Below are positions 38,533 to 47,160 of a stretch of DNA of 64,000 bases, one piece after another. The notes beneath the pieces are model-generated. The model had not been told where the DNA came from. It did no database searches and saw only the letters and a list, made by a program, of their open reading frames with translations. Position numbers and translations under genes: made by a program. Source of the DNA: Luxibacter massiliensis. Its GTDB lineage: Bacteria > Bacillota > Clostridia > Lachnospirales > Lachnospiraceae. Each line of letters opens with the position of its first letter. Position 1 is the stretch's first letter. Location: the NCBI RefSeq assembly GCF_900604355.1, contig NZ_UWOE01000001.1:620001-684000 (forward strand), read 5' to 3'.

Positions 38533-39939
38533 ATGGTAAAACGGCGAATGTTAAATAAACAAAAAGAAGAATCACAGATGAATCCATTTTTTGCCTTATT
38601 GGTTATTCTGGTGATTGCGACTCTTGTAGCAAATATTATTCCCAGCGGCGCATATGAGAGGATTACATCGGACGGGCGGACGATTGTGAACCCGGATAGT
38701 TTTGAATATGTAAAGAAGCATTATGTGGGAGTATCGGATTTTTTTCTCTCGTTTTATCAAGGGTTTAACAATGCTGCCAGCCTGATGGCCATGCTCTTTT
38801 TTGCAGGAGGGGCTTTCGGGGTGGTTAAAAGAATCGGACTGCTGGAAACTGCAATTAAGTCGTTGGCACATAAGTTAAAGCATACTAGTTTTCATCTTGT
38901 GGCATTTGTACTGATGGCTGCTATTGGCACTCAGGTAGCCTTCACAAGCATGTGGGAGCTTAGTGTCGTGATTATACCTATGGTCATTCCTCTGGTGCTG
39001 GCCTTGGGGTATGATATTATGGTTGGCGCCGGGATTGTAATGCTGGCGGCCTGCGCTGGATTTGGGGCGGCAATGACAAATCCTCTGTTTACGGCAATTG
39101 CCCATAAACTGGCTGAACTGCCTATTTATTCGGCCTTGGGATACAGGGCAGTTTGCTTTGTGGTAATCCTGCTGGTCTGTTATTTGTATCTAATGCGGTA
39201 TGCATCGAGGATAAAAAAGGATCCCTCCAAAAGCCTCGTAAAGGGAATGAATAGCAAATATGAGGCAATACAGGAAGAAGAGGTTAAGTTTTCACCCCCA
39301 TTGATCCGCGCTGGAGTGGCATTTCTGGCTGTATTTCTATTTTTATTATACGGTACTGTGCAAATGGGGTTTGACTTCCCCCAGATGGCTGCCTGCTTTG
39401 TGGCAATGACGTTCGCTACAGGACTGGCATATGGCAGTGGCATTAATGAAATCTGCGATATGATGGGGGAGGGGATGAAGGATTTGTTCTATGCGGCAAT
39501 GGTTATGCTGTTTGCCCGGGCCATTTTGTATATTCTGGAAGAGGCAATGGTGATAGATACAATTATTTCTTTTCTCTCAAAATTGGTTGTTGGAAAATCC
39601 TCTTTGGTGACGGCAAATCTGCTGCTGGTCATGCAGACAATCATAAATTTCTTAATTCCTTCAGGAAGCGGGCAGGCGGCCATAACGATCCCTATTATCG
39701 TACCTCTTGCAGATATGGGAAATGTGACACGCCAGGTAGCCTGCCTTGCCAGCCAATTTGGAGATGGGTTCTCTAATTTTATATACCCCACCAATGGCTC
39801 CCTGATTGCGATTTTAATGGTAGCTGGCATTCCCTATAAAAAATGGTTCCGCTTTTTCGGGCCTCTATTTCTGATTATTATGGGTGTGTGTGCCGTATTT
39901 GTAAGTATAGGGGTAATGATACATTTAGGGCCCTTTTAG
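38533..39939 (+). CDS. YfcC/DcuC-superfamily membrane carrier
   Basis: A 468-residue protein with about 12 membrane helices in the C4-dicarboxylate/arginine-type anaerobic carrier superfamily. The motif NFLIPSGSGQAAITIPIIVPLAD near residue 377 is characteristic, with NIIPSGAYERITSDGR near the N-terminus. ATG 38533 has GGAGGGA upstream. Members are thought to move amino acids, dipeptides or dicarboxylates. Placement after a ureohydrolase suggests it imports the guanidino substrate or exchanges it for a product; this is inference. Confidence 0.84.
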   Translation: MVKRRMLNKQKEESQMNPFFALLVILVIATLVANIIPSGAYERITSDGRTIVNPDSFEYVKKHYVGVSDFFLSFYQGFNNAASLMAMLFFAGGAFGVVKRIGLLETAIKSLAHKLKHTSFHLVAFVLMAAIGTQVAFTSMWELSVVIIPMVIPLVLALGYDIMVGAGIVMLAACAGFGAAMTNPLFTAIAHKLAELPIYSALGYRAVCFVVILLVCYLYLMRYASRIKKDPSKSLVKGMNSKYEAIQEEEVKFSPPLIRAGVAFLAVFLFLLYGTVQMGFDFPQMAACFVAMTFATGLAYGSGINEICDMMGEGMKDLFYAAMVMLFARAILYILEEAMVIDTIISFLSKLVVGKSSLVTANLLLVMQTIINFLIPSGSGQAAITIPIIVPLADMGNVTRQVACLASQFGDGFSNFIYPTNGSLIAILMVAGIPYKKWFRFFGPLFLIIMGVCAVFVSIGVMIHLGPF

Positions 39940-40017
39940 AAGTCTTGTTTGTCATGGGGCAGAGGGCATGATGAATCGGAAAAGAGTTGTGGCAGACTTG
40001 GTCAAATATGTAGATTG

Positions 40018-40061
40018 AACAGCAGGTACTATTTCTAATATGAATAGTGCCTGCTGTTTTA
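40018..40061 (+). terminator. Terminator after the YfcC carrier
   Basis: ACAGCAGGTACTATT pairs with AATAGTGCCTGCTGT (one G-U) and leads into TTTTAG. The remaining bases to 40233 hold no recognised element. Confidence 0.85.
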
Positions 40062-40233
40062 GAATCTGTCTGCTAATGGATGCACCTCTGTTAGTATATC
40101 AGGGGGGTGTGGAGGAATAATAAGTATGTTATAGGGATAAGCCGTAAAATTTATAAAATTATTATGAAAACCTTAACCTTCCGGCTGGCAAATATGATAA
40201 AATAAATATCAGATTGTGTGTGAAGGTGTACAG

Positions 40234-40908
40234 ATGAAGAAATTGCGTAAATCAACAAAAAGAAAGATCCAGGTAGACAGGAAATCATTTATCTATGGCG
40301 GTATTGTTGTACTGGTTATTTTGACGGTAGTTCTGGGGATATACTCATGTGTGGCAGATAGATATAGAAATAAAGAGAATACAGGAATTAAAGTGGATGC
40401 ATCCAAACCGGAAATTGATGTCCAGCTGCTGGATGTAAATGAATATTCCAGGCCTGGGATTGAGTCAGATCCTATAACCGGAATTGTTGTCCACTACACA
40501 GCAAATCCTGGAAGTACAGCGCAGAATAACAGAGATTATTTTGAAGGCCTGAAGGACAGCCATGAGACTTCTGTGAGCAGCCATTTTGTGGTGGGGTTAG
40601 ACGGGGAGATTATTCAATGTGTGCCCACCTGGGAGATTGCGTATGCGTCCAATGAGAGAAACAATGATACAGTGTCCATTGAGACATGCCATCCAGACGA
40701 GAGCGGGAAGTTTACAGAGGATACATATAAATCTTTAGTACAATTGACTGCCTGGCTCTGCACCAAATTTGGCCTGGACGAGGAGGACGTTATCCGCCAT
40801 TATGATGTCACAGGTAAAATATGCCCAAAGTATTTTGTGGAGGATGAACAGGCATGGAATCTTTTTAAGGGGGATGTAAAGGCGGCGCTCCAAAAAAGTA
40901 AGGAATAA
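40234..40908 (+). CDS. Membrane-anchored N-acetylmuramoyl-L-alanine amidase (Amidase_2)
   Basis: A 224-residue protein with a short basic cytoplasmic tail, one membrane helix (about 20-40) and an extracellular amidase domain (about 82-215). Zinc-ligand candidates are the His in GIVVHYTAN and the His in VIRHYDVTGKICP; SVSSHFVVGLDGEIIQCVP and the SIETCH segment fit the PGRP/Amidase_2 fold. It would cut the stem peptide from muramic acid in peptidoglycan, perhaps in remodelling or sporulation. ATG 40234 is chosen over 40216 because GAAGGTG precedes it. Confidence 0.88.
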   Translation: MKKLRKSTKRKIQVDRKSFIYGGIVVLVILTVVLGIYSCVADRYRNKENTGIKVDASKPEIDVQLLDVNEYSRPGIESDPITGIVVHYTANPGSTAQNNRDYFEGLKDSHETSVSSHFVVGLDGEIIQCVPTWEIAYASNERNNDTVSIETCHPDESGKFTEDTYKSLVQLTAWLCTKFGLDEEDVIRHYDVTGKICPKYFVEDEQAWNLFKGDVKAALQKSKE

Positions 40909-40980
40909 TATTGGACTGGTGCAGAAATAATTCTAAGGAACAGACAAAACCAGACCTGTAATATGAAAAGGCATAGGCTG

Positions 40981-41009
40981 TTGATATCAGGGATAAGAAT
41001 TGTTATAAT
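40981..41009 (+). promoter_or_regulatory. Promoter of aroQK
   Basis: TTGATA (40981-40986), 17-base spacer, consensus TATAAT (41004-41009). It leaves a leader of about 105 bases containing a CCCTAA...TTTAGGG hairpin (about 41022-41043). Confidence 0.65.
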
Positions 41010-41121
41010 AAAACATACGGCCCTAAGGGCATTTCTTTAGGGAGGAAGCCATCAGCCTGAGGATATGGGCGGCGGTGTGCTTCTGGGAATGATTTTGAAT
41101 ACAAAAGGTGGAAAACAGATA

Positions 41122-41907
41122 ATGAATGATTTAGAAATGTACCGGGAACAGCTTGCTTTGTGCGATGATAAGATTATTGATGCTTTGGTAGAACGTTACG
41201 CCGTTATAGAAAAAATAATGGCATATAAAGAAGAGTATGGAATGCCTATCCTCCAGCCAATGCAGGAAGAAAAGCAGGAGCGCAGGCTGGGAGGCAGGCT
41301 TCATGGGAATAAATATCAGGAAGAGATATATGATGTGTTCAAGCGCATTGTGCGCAACAGCAAGCGGATCCAGGCCAGGAAGCTCTTTTCAGGGAACATA
41401 GTACTGATTGGGTTTATGGGAGCTGGGAAGTCAAGTGTTTCTGAATATATGAGCACCATGCTCGCAATGAAAATGATAGATATGGATCAGGAGATAGCAG
41501 AGCGGGAAGGAATGAGCATCCCAGATATTTTTGCCACATATGGAGAGGAATATTTCAGAGGGCAGGAGACAAGGCTTCTGGAAGAGTTGGAGATGCATAA
41601 GAATGTAATTATTTCCTGCGGCGGGGGCGCTGCCCTCAGGGAAGAGAACATTGTCCATATGAAGAAAAATGGCTGTGTCGTACTTTTGACTGCCAGTCCG
41701 CAGACTGTATATGAGCGGGTAAAGGGCAGTGATGACAGGCCTCTGTTAAAGGATAACAACAGCCTGGAATCTATAGCCTGTATGATGGAGAAGAGGCGGG
41801 AGAGATACGAGGGGGCAGCAGATATTGTGATCCAGACAGATGATAAGAGTATACTGCAGGTCTGCGAGGAATTGATTTCAAGGCTGATGGAGCTGGGGGG
41901 AGAATAA
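41122..41907 (+). CDS. aroK: Chorismate mutase-shikimate kinase fusion
   Basis: A 261-residue bifunctional protein for aromatic amino acid synthesis. Residues about 1-80 form an AroQ-type chorismate mutase helix bundle (LEMYREQLALCDDKIIDALVERYAVIEKIMAYK). Residues about 92-261 form shikimate kinase, with Walker A GFMGAGKS at 97-104, MDQEIAEREGMSIPDIFATYGEEYFR for shikimate binding and ISCGGGAAL. The two activities are separated in the pathway by EPSP synthase and chorismate synthase, so the fusion joins non-adjacent steps. ATG 41122 follows AAAGGTGG at ten bases. No other aro genes are nearby. Confidence 0.9.
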   Translation: MNDLEMYREQLALCDDKIIDALVERYAVIEKIMAYKEEYGMPILQPMQEEKQERRLGGRLHGNKYQEEIYDVFKRIVRNSKRIQARKLFSGNIVLIGFMGAGKSSVSEYMSTMLAMKMIDMDQEIAEREGMSIPDIFATYGEEYFRGQETRLLEELEMHKNVIISCGGGAALREENIVHMKKNGCVVLLTASPQTVYERVKGSDDRPLLKDNNSLESIACMMEKRRERYEGAADIVIQTDDKSILQVCEELISRLMELGGE

Positions 41908-42419
41908 TGTTTGATAGGTTTTTCCCGGATGACTATAAGATGTCTGTCTATGTCATTCCGTTTGAAGAGTTATATAAGGAGGGGGTCAGGGGGGTTATTT
42001 TTGATATTGATAATACACTTGTTCCCCATGGCGCCCCTGCCGACCCACGGGCCATAAAGCTATTTGCCAGGCTTAAAAGCCTGGGGATTCAGTCTTGCCT
42101 GCTGTCAAATAATAAAGAACCCCGGGTTCAGATGTTTAACAGAGATATACAGACAAATTATATTTTTGACGCCCATAAGCCTTCCACAAAGAATTACAAA
42201 AAGGCAATGGAGATTATGGGGACAGACTGTGGGAATACACTTTTTGTGGGGGATCAGCTATTTACTGATGTATGGGGGGCAAAAAGGACTGGCATCAGAA
42301 ATATACTTGTGAGGCCCATTCATCCCAAGGAGGAGATCCAGATTGTGCTGAAGCGTTATCTGGAGAAAATTGTACTGTATTTTTATAAAAAGAAAAAAAG
42401 AGGTTCTAAAAAAGGTTGA
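41907..42419 (+). CDS. YqeG-family HAD phosphatase
   Basis: A 170-residue HAD-superfamily subfamily IIIA phosphatase. Catalytic acids lie in GVIFDIDNTLVPHG (about 30-43), the threonine/serine motif in CLLSNNKE, the lysine in AHKPSTKNY and the acidic motif in FVGDQLFTDVWGAKRTG. YqeG members are often near aroE or translation genes; one relative acts on phosphatidylglycerophosphate. The C-terminal 30 residues are highly basic. Start overlaps the previous stop as TAATG, so translation is coupled. Confidence 0.88.
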   Translation: MFDRFFPDDYKMSVYVIPFEELYKEGVRGVIFDIDNTLVPHGAPADPRAIKLFARLKSLGIQSCLLSNNKEPRVQMFNRDIQTNYIFDAHKPSTKNYKKAMEIMGTDCGNTLFVGDQLFTDVWGAKRTGIRNILVRPIHPKEEIQIVLKRYLEKIVLYFYKKKKRGSKKG

Positions 42420-42500
42420 AAAATGCTGGGAATTATTATAGAATTATAAGCAGTGTAAAAACAGGGAAGTGCAGAAATGCACGTTTGAAGGAGGATTACA

Positions 42501-43058
42501 ATGATTACAGCAGGTGATTTTAAGAATGGAATAACTGTTGAAATTGAGGGAAATATCTATCAAGTATTGGAATTTCAGCATGTAAAACCAGGTAAAGGTG
42601 CAGCGTTTGTCAGGACAAAGCTGAAGAATATTATAAATGGAGGGGTCATTGAAAAGACGTTCAGGCCCACTGAGAAATTCCCGAAAGCCCACATTGACAG
42701 AAAAGATATGCAGTATTTATATCAGGACGGCGATCTCTATAACTTTATGGATGTGGAGACTTATGACCAGATTGCCTTGAATGAAGATGTGGTAGGCGAT
42801 GCGCTTAAATTTGTGAAAGAAAACGAGACAGTAAAAATTTGCTCCCACAAAGGGAATGTATTTTCTGTTGAACCGCCTTTGTTCGTGGAGCTGGCAATCA
42901 CAGAGACAGAGCCAGGTTTCAAGGGTGATACTGCCCAGGGAGCCACAAAACCTGCTACAGTGGAGACTGGCGCTACTGTTATGGTTCCATTGTTTGTGGA
43001 GCAGGGAGATGTTCTGAAGATTGATACAAGGACAGGTGAATATCTGTCACGTGTTTAG
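42501..43058 (+). CDS. efp: Translation elongation factor P
   Basis: A 185-residue three-domain beta-barrel protein that rescues ribosomes stalled at polyproline. The tip of domain I reads KPGKGAAF with Lys32, the residue modified in Bacillus EF-P. GAGGATT-type ribosome site, ATG 42501. Complete; followed by a probable terminator. Confidence 0.97.
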   Translation: MITAGDFKNGITVEIEGNIYQVLEFQHVKPGKGAAFVRTKLKNIINGGVIEKTFRPTEKFPKAHIDRKDMQYLYQDGDLYNFMDVETYDQIALNEDVVGDALKFVKENETVKICSHKGNVFSVEPPLFVELAITETEPGFKGDTAQGATKPATVETGATVMVPLFVEQGDVLKIDTRTGEYLSRV

Positions 43059-43069
43059 GATTAAAGGGG

Positions 43070-43125
43070 AAGTCCCTGTTTTGGCCCTGGAACCAGGCGC
43101 CGGGCGGGGACTTGTTTTGTTTTTA
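43070..43125 (+). terminator. Probable terminator of efp
   Basis: AAGTCCC (43070-43076) pairs with GGGACTT (43107-43113), enclosing a smaller CCTGG-AA-CCAGG hairpin; GTTTTGTTTTTA follows. Confidence 0.7.
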
Positions 43126-43300
43126 CTGGGCGGGGTTAGAGTGCAACGATTCTTTGCATGCAGGGGGATTGCATTTGATTGTATATTCAGATATAATCAT
43201 GTCACATAATATGATTCAAATCAATATATCTATCTAGACGCAGGTCGTGTCAATATTCTCAATTTATTTGGTGAGTACACAATGAAAGAAAGGAAAACTA

Positions 43301-44224
43301 ATGGAATATCAGGAGTTTTTGTGTACTTTAGAAAAAGAATTAAATAAAAGAGTTAAGGAGGGGATAAAGGTATGTACTTATACTGCCACAAAAAATAATG
43401 GCAGTAAAAAACAGGGGATTATGTTTGAGGAGCAGGGGATGATGGCCTCACAGGCCATTTACCTGGAGGATACCTATAAACGCCACCAGCAAGGGGAATC
43501 TCTGGATGGGCTGATGCTGGAACTCCTTCGTTTTCATGAAACTGCAAGGGGCGGTAAAATGTGGGACCCCAGCCAATTTGAGGAGTATGATTTCGTCAAG
43601 GAGAAGGTAATATTCCGGCTTGTCCACAGTGGAAAGAACAAAGAGGTATTGAAGGAGGTGCCTTGTGTGGAAATTCTGGATTTGTCTCTTATATTTTGTA
43701 TTCTTGTAGATGCAGATGAGTGTGGGACTGCAGTTATGCAGATTACAAACAGTCATTTACAAATGTGGGGGATAGAGAAAGAGGAACTCATTAAAGATGC
43801 CGTTAGAAATATGCCCGTTCTTCTGCCTGCTGAGTTTTTCACCATGCGCCATGCAATTGAGGAGATGCTGGATAGTGCAAGTGGGAATGGGGGGGATATT
43901 CTTACAGAAGGGTTGGAGGGAAAGGGGGATATCATGTATGTGCTCACCAACCCTATACGCTGCTACGGTGCATCTTGCCTGGCATATCCATATTTGCTTG
44001 AGATGATAGGGGAGATTCTGGGAAAAGATTTTTATATACTGCCCAGCAGTGTCCATGAAGTGATTATAATGCCTGAGACTATAGATATAGGGCAGGCTGA
44101 GTTAGATGAAATGATAGCAGAGATTAATGAGACACAGGTAGAGCCGGAGGATGTGCTGAGCAGCCATGCGTATTATTACTGCAGGACTAAGGGCCAGTTT
44201 CAGATAGGCCGGGATATCCAATAA
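43301..44224 (+). CDS. DUF5688 family protein
   Basis: A 307-residue cytosolic protein of the DUF5688 group, frequent in Lachnospiraceae and of unknown function. It opens YQEFLCTLEKELNKRV and contains the paired segments YLEDTYKRHQQGESLDGLM and AYPYLLEMIGEILGKDFYILPSSVHEVIIMP. The C-terminus includes SSHAYYYCR. No catalytic motif or membrane segment is apparent. It has its own upstream AT-rich region and a GC-rich, hairpin-forming downstream region before the tRNA, so it is probably monocistronic. Confidence 0.82.
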   Translation: MEYQEFLCTLEKELNKRVKEGIKVCTYTATKNNGSKKQGIMFEEQGMMASQAIYLEDTYKRHQQGESLDGLMLELLRFHETARGGKMWDPSQFEEYDFVKEKVIFRLVHSGKNKEVLKEVPCVEILDLSLIFCILVDADECGTAVMQITNSHLQMWGIEKEELIKDAVRNMPVLLPAEFFTMRHAIEEMLDSASGNGGDILTEGLEGKGDIMYVLTNPIRCYGASCLAYPYLLEMIGEILGKDFYILPSSVHEVIIMPETIDIGQAELDEMIAEINETQVEPEDVLSSHAYYYCRTKGQFQIGRDIQ

Positions 44225-44237
44225 AGCAGGGTGGATT

Positions 44238-44332
44238 GGCCCGGACCACTGTTCCAGCCATCTGTGGACATTGGACGGGCCTAATTACCAGCTAAAAGGC
44301 TTAAAATCTCAGTCCGCCGGCGGGACCGCTGG
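44238..44332. other. Two adjacent GC-rich stem-loops before the tRNA-Arg promoter
   Basis: First stem: GGCCCG (44238-44243) with CGGGCC (44276-44281), enclosing CCAC/GTGG. Second stem: CCAGC (44288-44292) with GCTGG (44328-44332), enclosing GTCCGCCGGCGGGAC. No U-tract. It may be a structured 3' end of the DUF5688 mRNA. Confidence 0.5.
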
Positions 44333-44391
44333 CCTTTAATGCAGAGAAAATTAAGGGGCCTGCAAATCTCCTTTTGCAATAAAATTCCCTC

Positions 44392-44420
44392 TTTACATTT
44401 TTAGAAATTAGTGCTAAAAT
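44392..44420 (+). promoter_or_regulatory. Promoter of tRNA-Arg (and possibly azlCD)
   Basis: TTTACA (44392-44397) and TAAAAT (44415-44420) with 17-base spacing, about 50 bases upstream of the tRNA. Confidence 0.65.
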
Positions 44421-44472
44421 TATAAGGCATTCTGGTAAGGCTTTTGCCCTAATACAGGATTGCAGAGATTAT

Positions 44473-44544
44473 ACGTCTGTAGCTCAGTGGATAGAGCAAT
44501 GCCCTCCGGAGGCATGTGCGGCGGTTCGACTCCGCCCAGACGTG
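44473..44544 (+). tRNA. tRNA-Arg (anticodon CCG)
   Basis: A complete cloverleaf: acceptor ACGTCTG with CAGACGT (perfect), D-arm GCTC/GAGC, anticodon stem ATGCC/GGCAT with loop CTCCGGA giving anticodon CCG (reads CGG), four-base variable loop, and T-arm GGCGG-TTCGACT-CCGCC. Discriminator G. CCA is not encoded. Confidence 0.95.
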
Positions 44545-44611
44545 TATTTTTTATGCCCTGGAGACAGGGATTCTACACAGCGATAATAAGAGATAAAGGA
44601 ACTAGTGAGGT

Positions 44612-45316
44612 ATGTCAGGGTATAGGACAGCGTTTAAAAAAGCTTTCCCTTATACAATTCCGGTATTGACAGGATATCTGTTCATTGGGATTGCATTCGG
44701 GGTAATGTATGCGGAGAAAGGGTATTCAGCTTGGTGGGCCGTGCTGATGAGCCTGCTGGTTTATGCAGGTTCAGGGCAGTATTTGGCGGTGAATTTTTTT
44801 GTGCCGGGAATTTCTTTTTTACAGGTTATTTTCATGACATTGATGGTGAACATCCGCCATGTATTCTATGGGCTTTCTCTTTTGGAAAGATTTAATAAGA
44901 TAGGGAAAAAGAGATGGTATATGATTTTTGGCCTGACGGATGAGACATATTCTCTTCTCTGTACGGCAAAGGTGCCAAAAGAAGTGGAAGAAGAGAAGTT
45001 TTTGTTTGCCATATCTGCGCTGGACCAAAGCTACTGGGTAATTGGATCTGCCATAGGCGGAATACTTAAAAGCGTACTTCCCTTTAATGCGGAGGGGATT
45101 GAATTTGCAATGACTGCCCTGTTTGTAGTTATATTTATAGAACAGTGGATGGAAAGGAAGAACAGGCTGCCGGCTGTCATTGGCGCAGGTTCCGCTCTTT
45201 TATGCCTGCAGATATTCGGGAGCGGGAGTTTTGTGTTCCCCACGATGATACTGAGTATACTGATCTTATTTGCATCCAGGAAACGCCTGGAGAAGGAGGT
45301 GGGGACATGCCTCTAA
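44612..45316 (+). CDS. azlC: Branched-chain amino acid exporter, large subunit AzlC
   Basis: A 234-residue permease with about seven or eight membrane helices. Motifs: YTIPVLTGYLFIGIAFGVM, VYAGSGQYLAVNFF and the strongly conserved MVNIRHVFYGLSLL. With AzlD it forms an LIV-E family exporter of branched-chain amino acids. ATG 44612 has a weak GTGAGG site. The gene lies 67 bases after tRNA-Arg with no clear terminator between, so read-through from the tRNA promoter is possible. It overlaps azlD by ten bases. Confidence 0.92.
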   Translation: MSGYRTAFKKAFPYTIPVLTGYLFIGIAFGVMYAEKGYSAWWAVLMSLLVYAGSGQYLAVNFFVPGISFLQVIFMTLMVNIRHVFYGLSLLERFNKIGKKRWYMIFGLTDETYSLLCTAKVPKEVEEEKFLFAISALDQSYWVIGSAIGGILKSVLPFNAEGIEFAMTALFVVIFIEQWMERKNRLPAVIGAGSALLCLQIFGSGSFVFPTMILSILILFASRKRLEKEVGTCL

Positions 45317-45639
45317 ATACAGCTGCTTCTCTGCTGGTCATACTGGCAGTGGCTTTGACCACATTTGCAACCAGGGCTCTGCCCTTCCTGATATTCCCAA
45401 AGGGCAGGCCGGTCCCCAAGACAGTAGAGTATCTGGGCAGGGTCCTGACCCCTGCAGTTATCGGCATGCTGGTCATATACTGCCTGAAGGACACCCCGAT
45501 AGTTTCAGCGCCTCATGGGATTCCTGAGGCGGCGGCAGTGCTGGCGGTGGTCCTGCTTCATCTGTGGAAGCGGAACAATCTTTTGAGTATTGGGGGCGGC
45601 ACAATTTTGTATATGTTTCTTGTGCAGGCCGTATTTTAG
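45307..45639 (+). CDS. azlD: Branched-chain amino acid exporter, small subunit AzlD
   Basis: A 110-residue protein with three or four membrane helices. FATRALPFLIF near residues 20-30 and LGRVLTPAVIGMLVIYCL are typical of AzlD. ATG 45307 lies inside the end of azlC with GGAGGTGGGG directly upstream; the frame is open further 5' but that part lies within azlC. It would act only as a complex with AzlC. Confidence 0.92.
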   Translation: MPLNTAASLLVILAVALTTFATRALPFLIFPKGRPVPKTVEYLGRVLTPAVIGMLVIYCLKDTPIVSAPHGIPEAAAVLAVVLLHLWKRNNLLSIGGGTILYMFLVQAVF

Positions 45640-45664
45640 GTGAAACCTCCCGAAGGGAACTATG

Positions 45665-46468
45665 TCAGTTCAGGTTCAGCTTCCTGCCTGTGATATAGTG
45701 TGTGGCCAGGTAGAGGAGGATTGTGCTGAAAAAGAACACGATTCCACTGAGTTTGAAGGTTGAAAACAGATAGCCACCCACAGCACGGCTGCTGTTTGGG
45801 GCGTACATTTCCCCTCCAGGGAAAAGATTCAGGGCAAGCATCACAAATACAAGGATGATCTGTATAATTGCGGATAAAATAAAATACGTAATGATGGAAC
45901 AGAGAACCTTGTGCCCTGGGAAAAGCTGGCCGATAGCAATACTTGCATATATCATGATGACGCTGCTTATGGTACTGAACAGTGAAAAAACCAGGAGATA
46001 TACTGCAGCAGTGCTTAAGGGCATCCCAAGCATATCTGTGACCTCCGGGGCCACCATGGCATAAGCTTCTTTTACATTGGGGCCAGTCAGCAATATCAAG
46101 ATACCGGCAGCGGCAATAGTGATATTCAGCATATACCAGGCCGAACCAGATATAATTTTGGCCCAGAGCTGCTGTACGTGGGTGGCCGGAAGGGTCCATG
46201 TGAGATAACCTTCATCCGTGAAAAGATTCTTATAGAACCTGACAGCCAGAAGCGCTGCTACCCCAAAAGAGACTGCGCTGAACAGGAGGGTAAATACGCT
46301 GATGAATATGGACAATGTAGATACCAGGACATTGGCAGGGGCCTGGAAGTCTATCTTGTCCAGATAGAGCAGGCGGCCAAGAAGGCAGGCTCCCAGGAAC
46401 ATAATGTGCAGTATGGCAAAAATGCGGCAGCCATATTTGAAATCATATTTGATGAGCTTTCCTAACAT
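45665..46468 (-). CDS. ABC-2 type permease of the GntR-linked transporter
   Basis: A 267-residue membrane protein with about six helices and no ATPase motif. It starts MLGKLIKYDFKYGCRIF, as in many Firmicute ABC permeases of the YtrC/bacitracin-like kind. The start overlaps the ATPase stop by seven bases, so both are made together. It converges on azlD with a 25-base gap. Function: efflux of an unknown compound, possibly a cell-envelope antibiotic, judged only from operon type. Confidence 0.82.
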   Translation of the reverse strand: MLGKLIKYDFKYGCRIFAILHIMFLGACLLGRLLYLDKIDFQAPANVLVSTLSIFISVFTLLFSAVSFGVAALLAVRFYKNLFTDEGYLTWTLPATHVQQLWAKIISGSAWYMLNITIAAAGILILLTGPNVKEAYAMVAPEVTDMLGMPLSTAAVYLLVFSLFSTISSVIMIYASIAIGQLFPGHKVLCSIITYFILSAIIQIILVFVMLALNLFPGGEMYAPNSSRAVGGYLFSTFKLSGIVFFFSTILLYLATHYITGRKLNLN

Positions 46469-47160
46469 TTGAATACCTCCCTGAATAATGCATCTACAGA
46501 TTTCCCACGCTCTGTCCGGATTTCATCTACAGAAGCGTTGAGGGTGAGCTGTCCGTTCTGTAGGAATAAAACCCGGTCTAAAATATTTTCAATATCAGTG
46601 ATCAGATGAGTGGACAGCAAAATAGTAGCGTTTTCGCTGTAGTTAGTCAGGATAGTCTGGAGAATATAGTCGCGTGCCGCGGGATCCACTCCCCCGATAG
46701 GTTCATCCAGTATATAAAGTTCGGCATCCCGGCTCATGACAAGGATAAGTTGTACTTTCTCACGTGTGCCTTTGGAAAGAGTGTGCAGGCGCGCGCCGGG
46801 GTCTATGTCCAGGTCAAGGAGCATGGTCTTTGCCCTCTCCAGGCTGAAGTCATTATAAAAATCTGTAAAATATCCCAATATTTCATTGACCCGCATATGG
46901 TCATTCAGATAGCTGCGTTCCGGCAGATAGGATACCCGGCTCTTTGTCTCAACTCCCGGAGCCATGCTGTTTACCATGACATTGCCGGCAGTGGGGGTGA
47001 TAAGTCCGTTGATGAGTTTGATCAAAGTGGTCTTTCCACTTCCATTGGGACCCAAAAGTCCCACAATCTGGCCTCTCTCCAGAGTTAGGCTGAGATTAGA
47101 GAGGGCAAAGAAGTTATTATATTTTTTCGTTAATCCCTGACATTCCAGAATCGGTTTCAT
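46462..47160 (-). CDS. ABC transporter ATP-binding protein (GntR-linked)
   Basis: A 232-residue ATPase. Walker A is GLLGPNGSGKTTLIK (about 34-48), the signature LSKGTREKVQ (about 132-141), and Walker B LYILDEPIGGVDPAA. The ABC signature LSKGT replaces LSGGQ, as in the YtrB and lantibiotic-immunity groups. It pairs with the permease downstream. The gene's 5' end overlaps the GntR gene by 44 bases; AAGGGGG is a ribosome site inside the GntR coding sequence. Confidence 0.92.
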   Translation of the reverse strand: MKPILECQGLTKKYNNFFALSNLSLTLERGQIVGLLGPNGSGKTTLIKLINGLITPTAGNVMVNSMAPGVETKSRVSYLPERSYLNDHMRVNEILGYFTDFYNDFSLERAKTMLLDLDIDPGARLHTLSKGTREKVQLILVMSRDAELYILDEPIGGVDPAARDYILQTILTNYSENATILLSTHLITDIENILDRVLFLQNGQLTLNASVDEIRTERGKSVDALFREVFKC

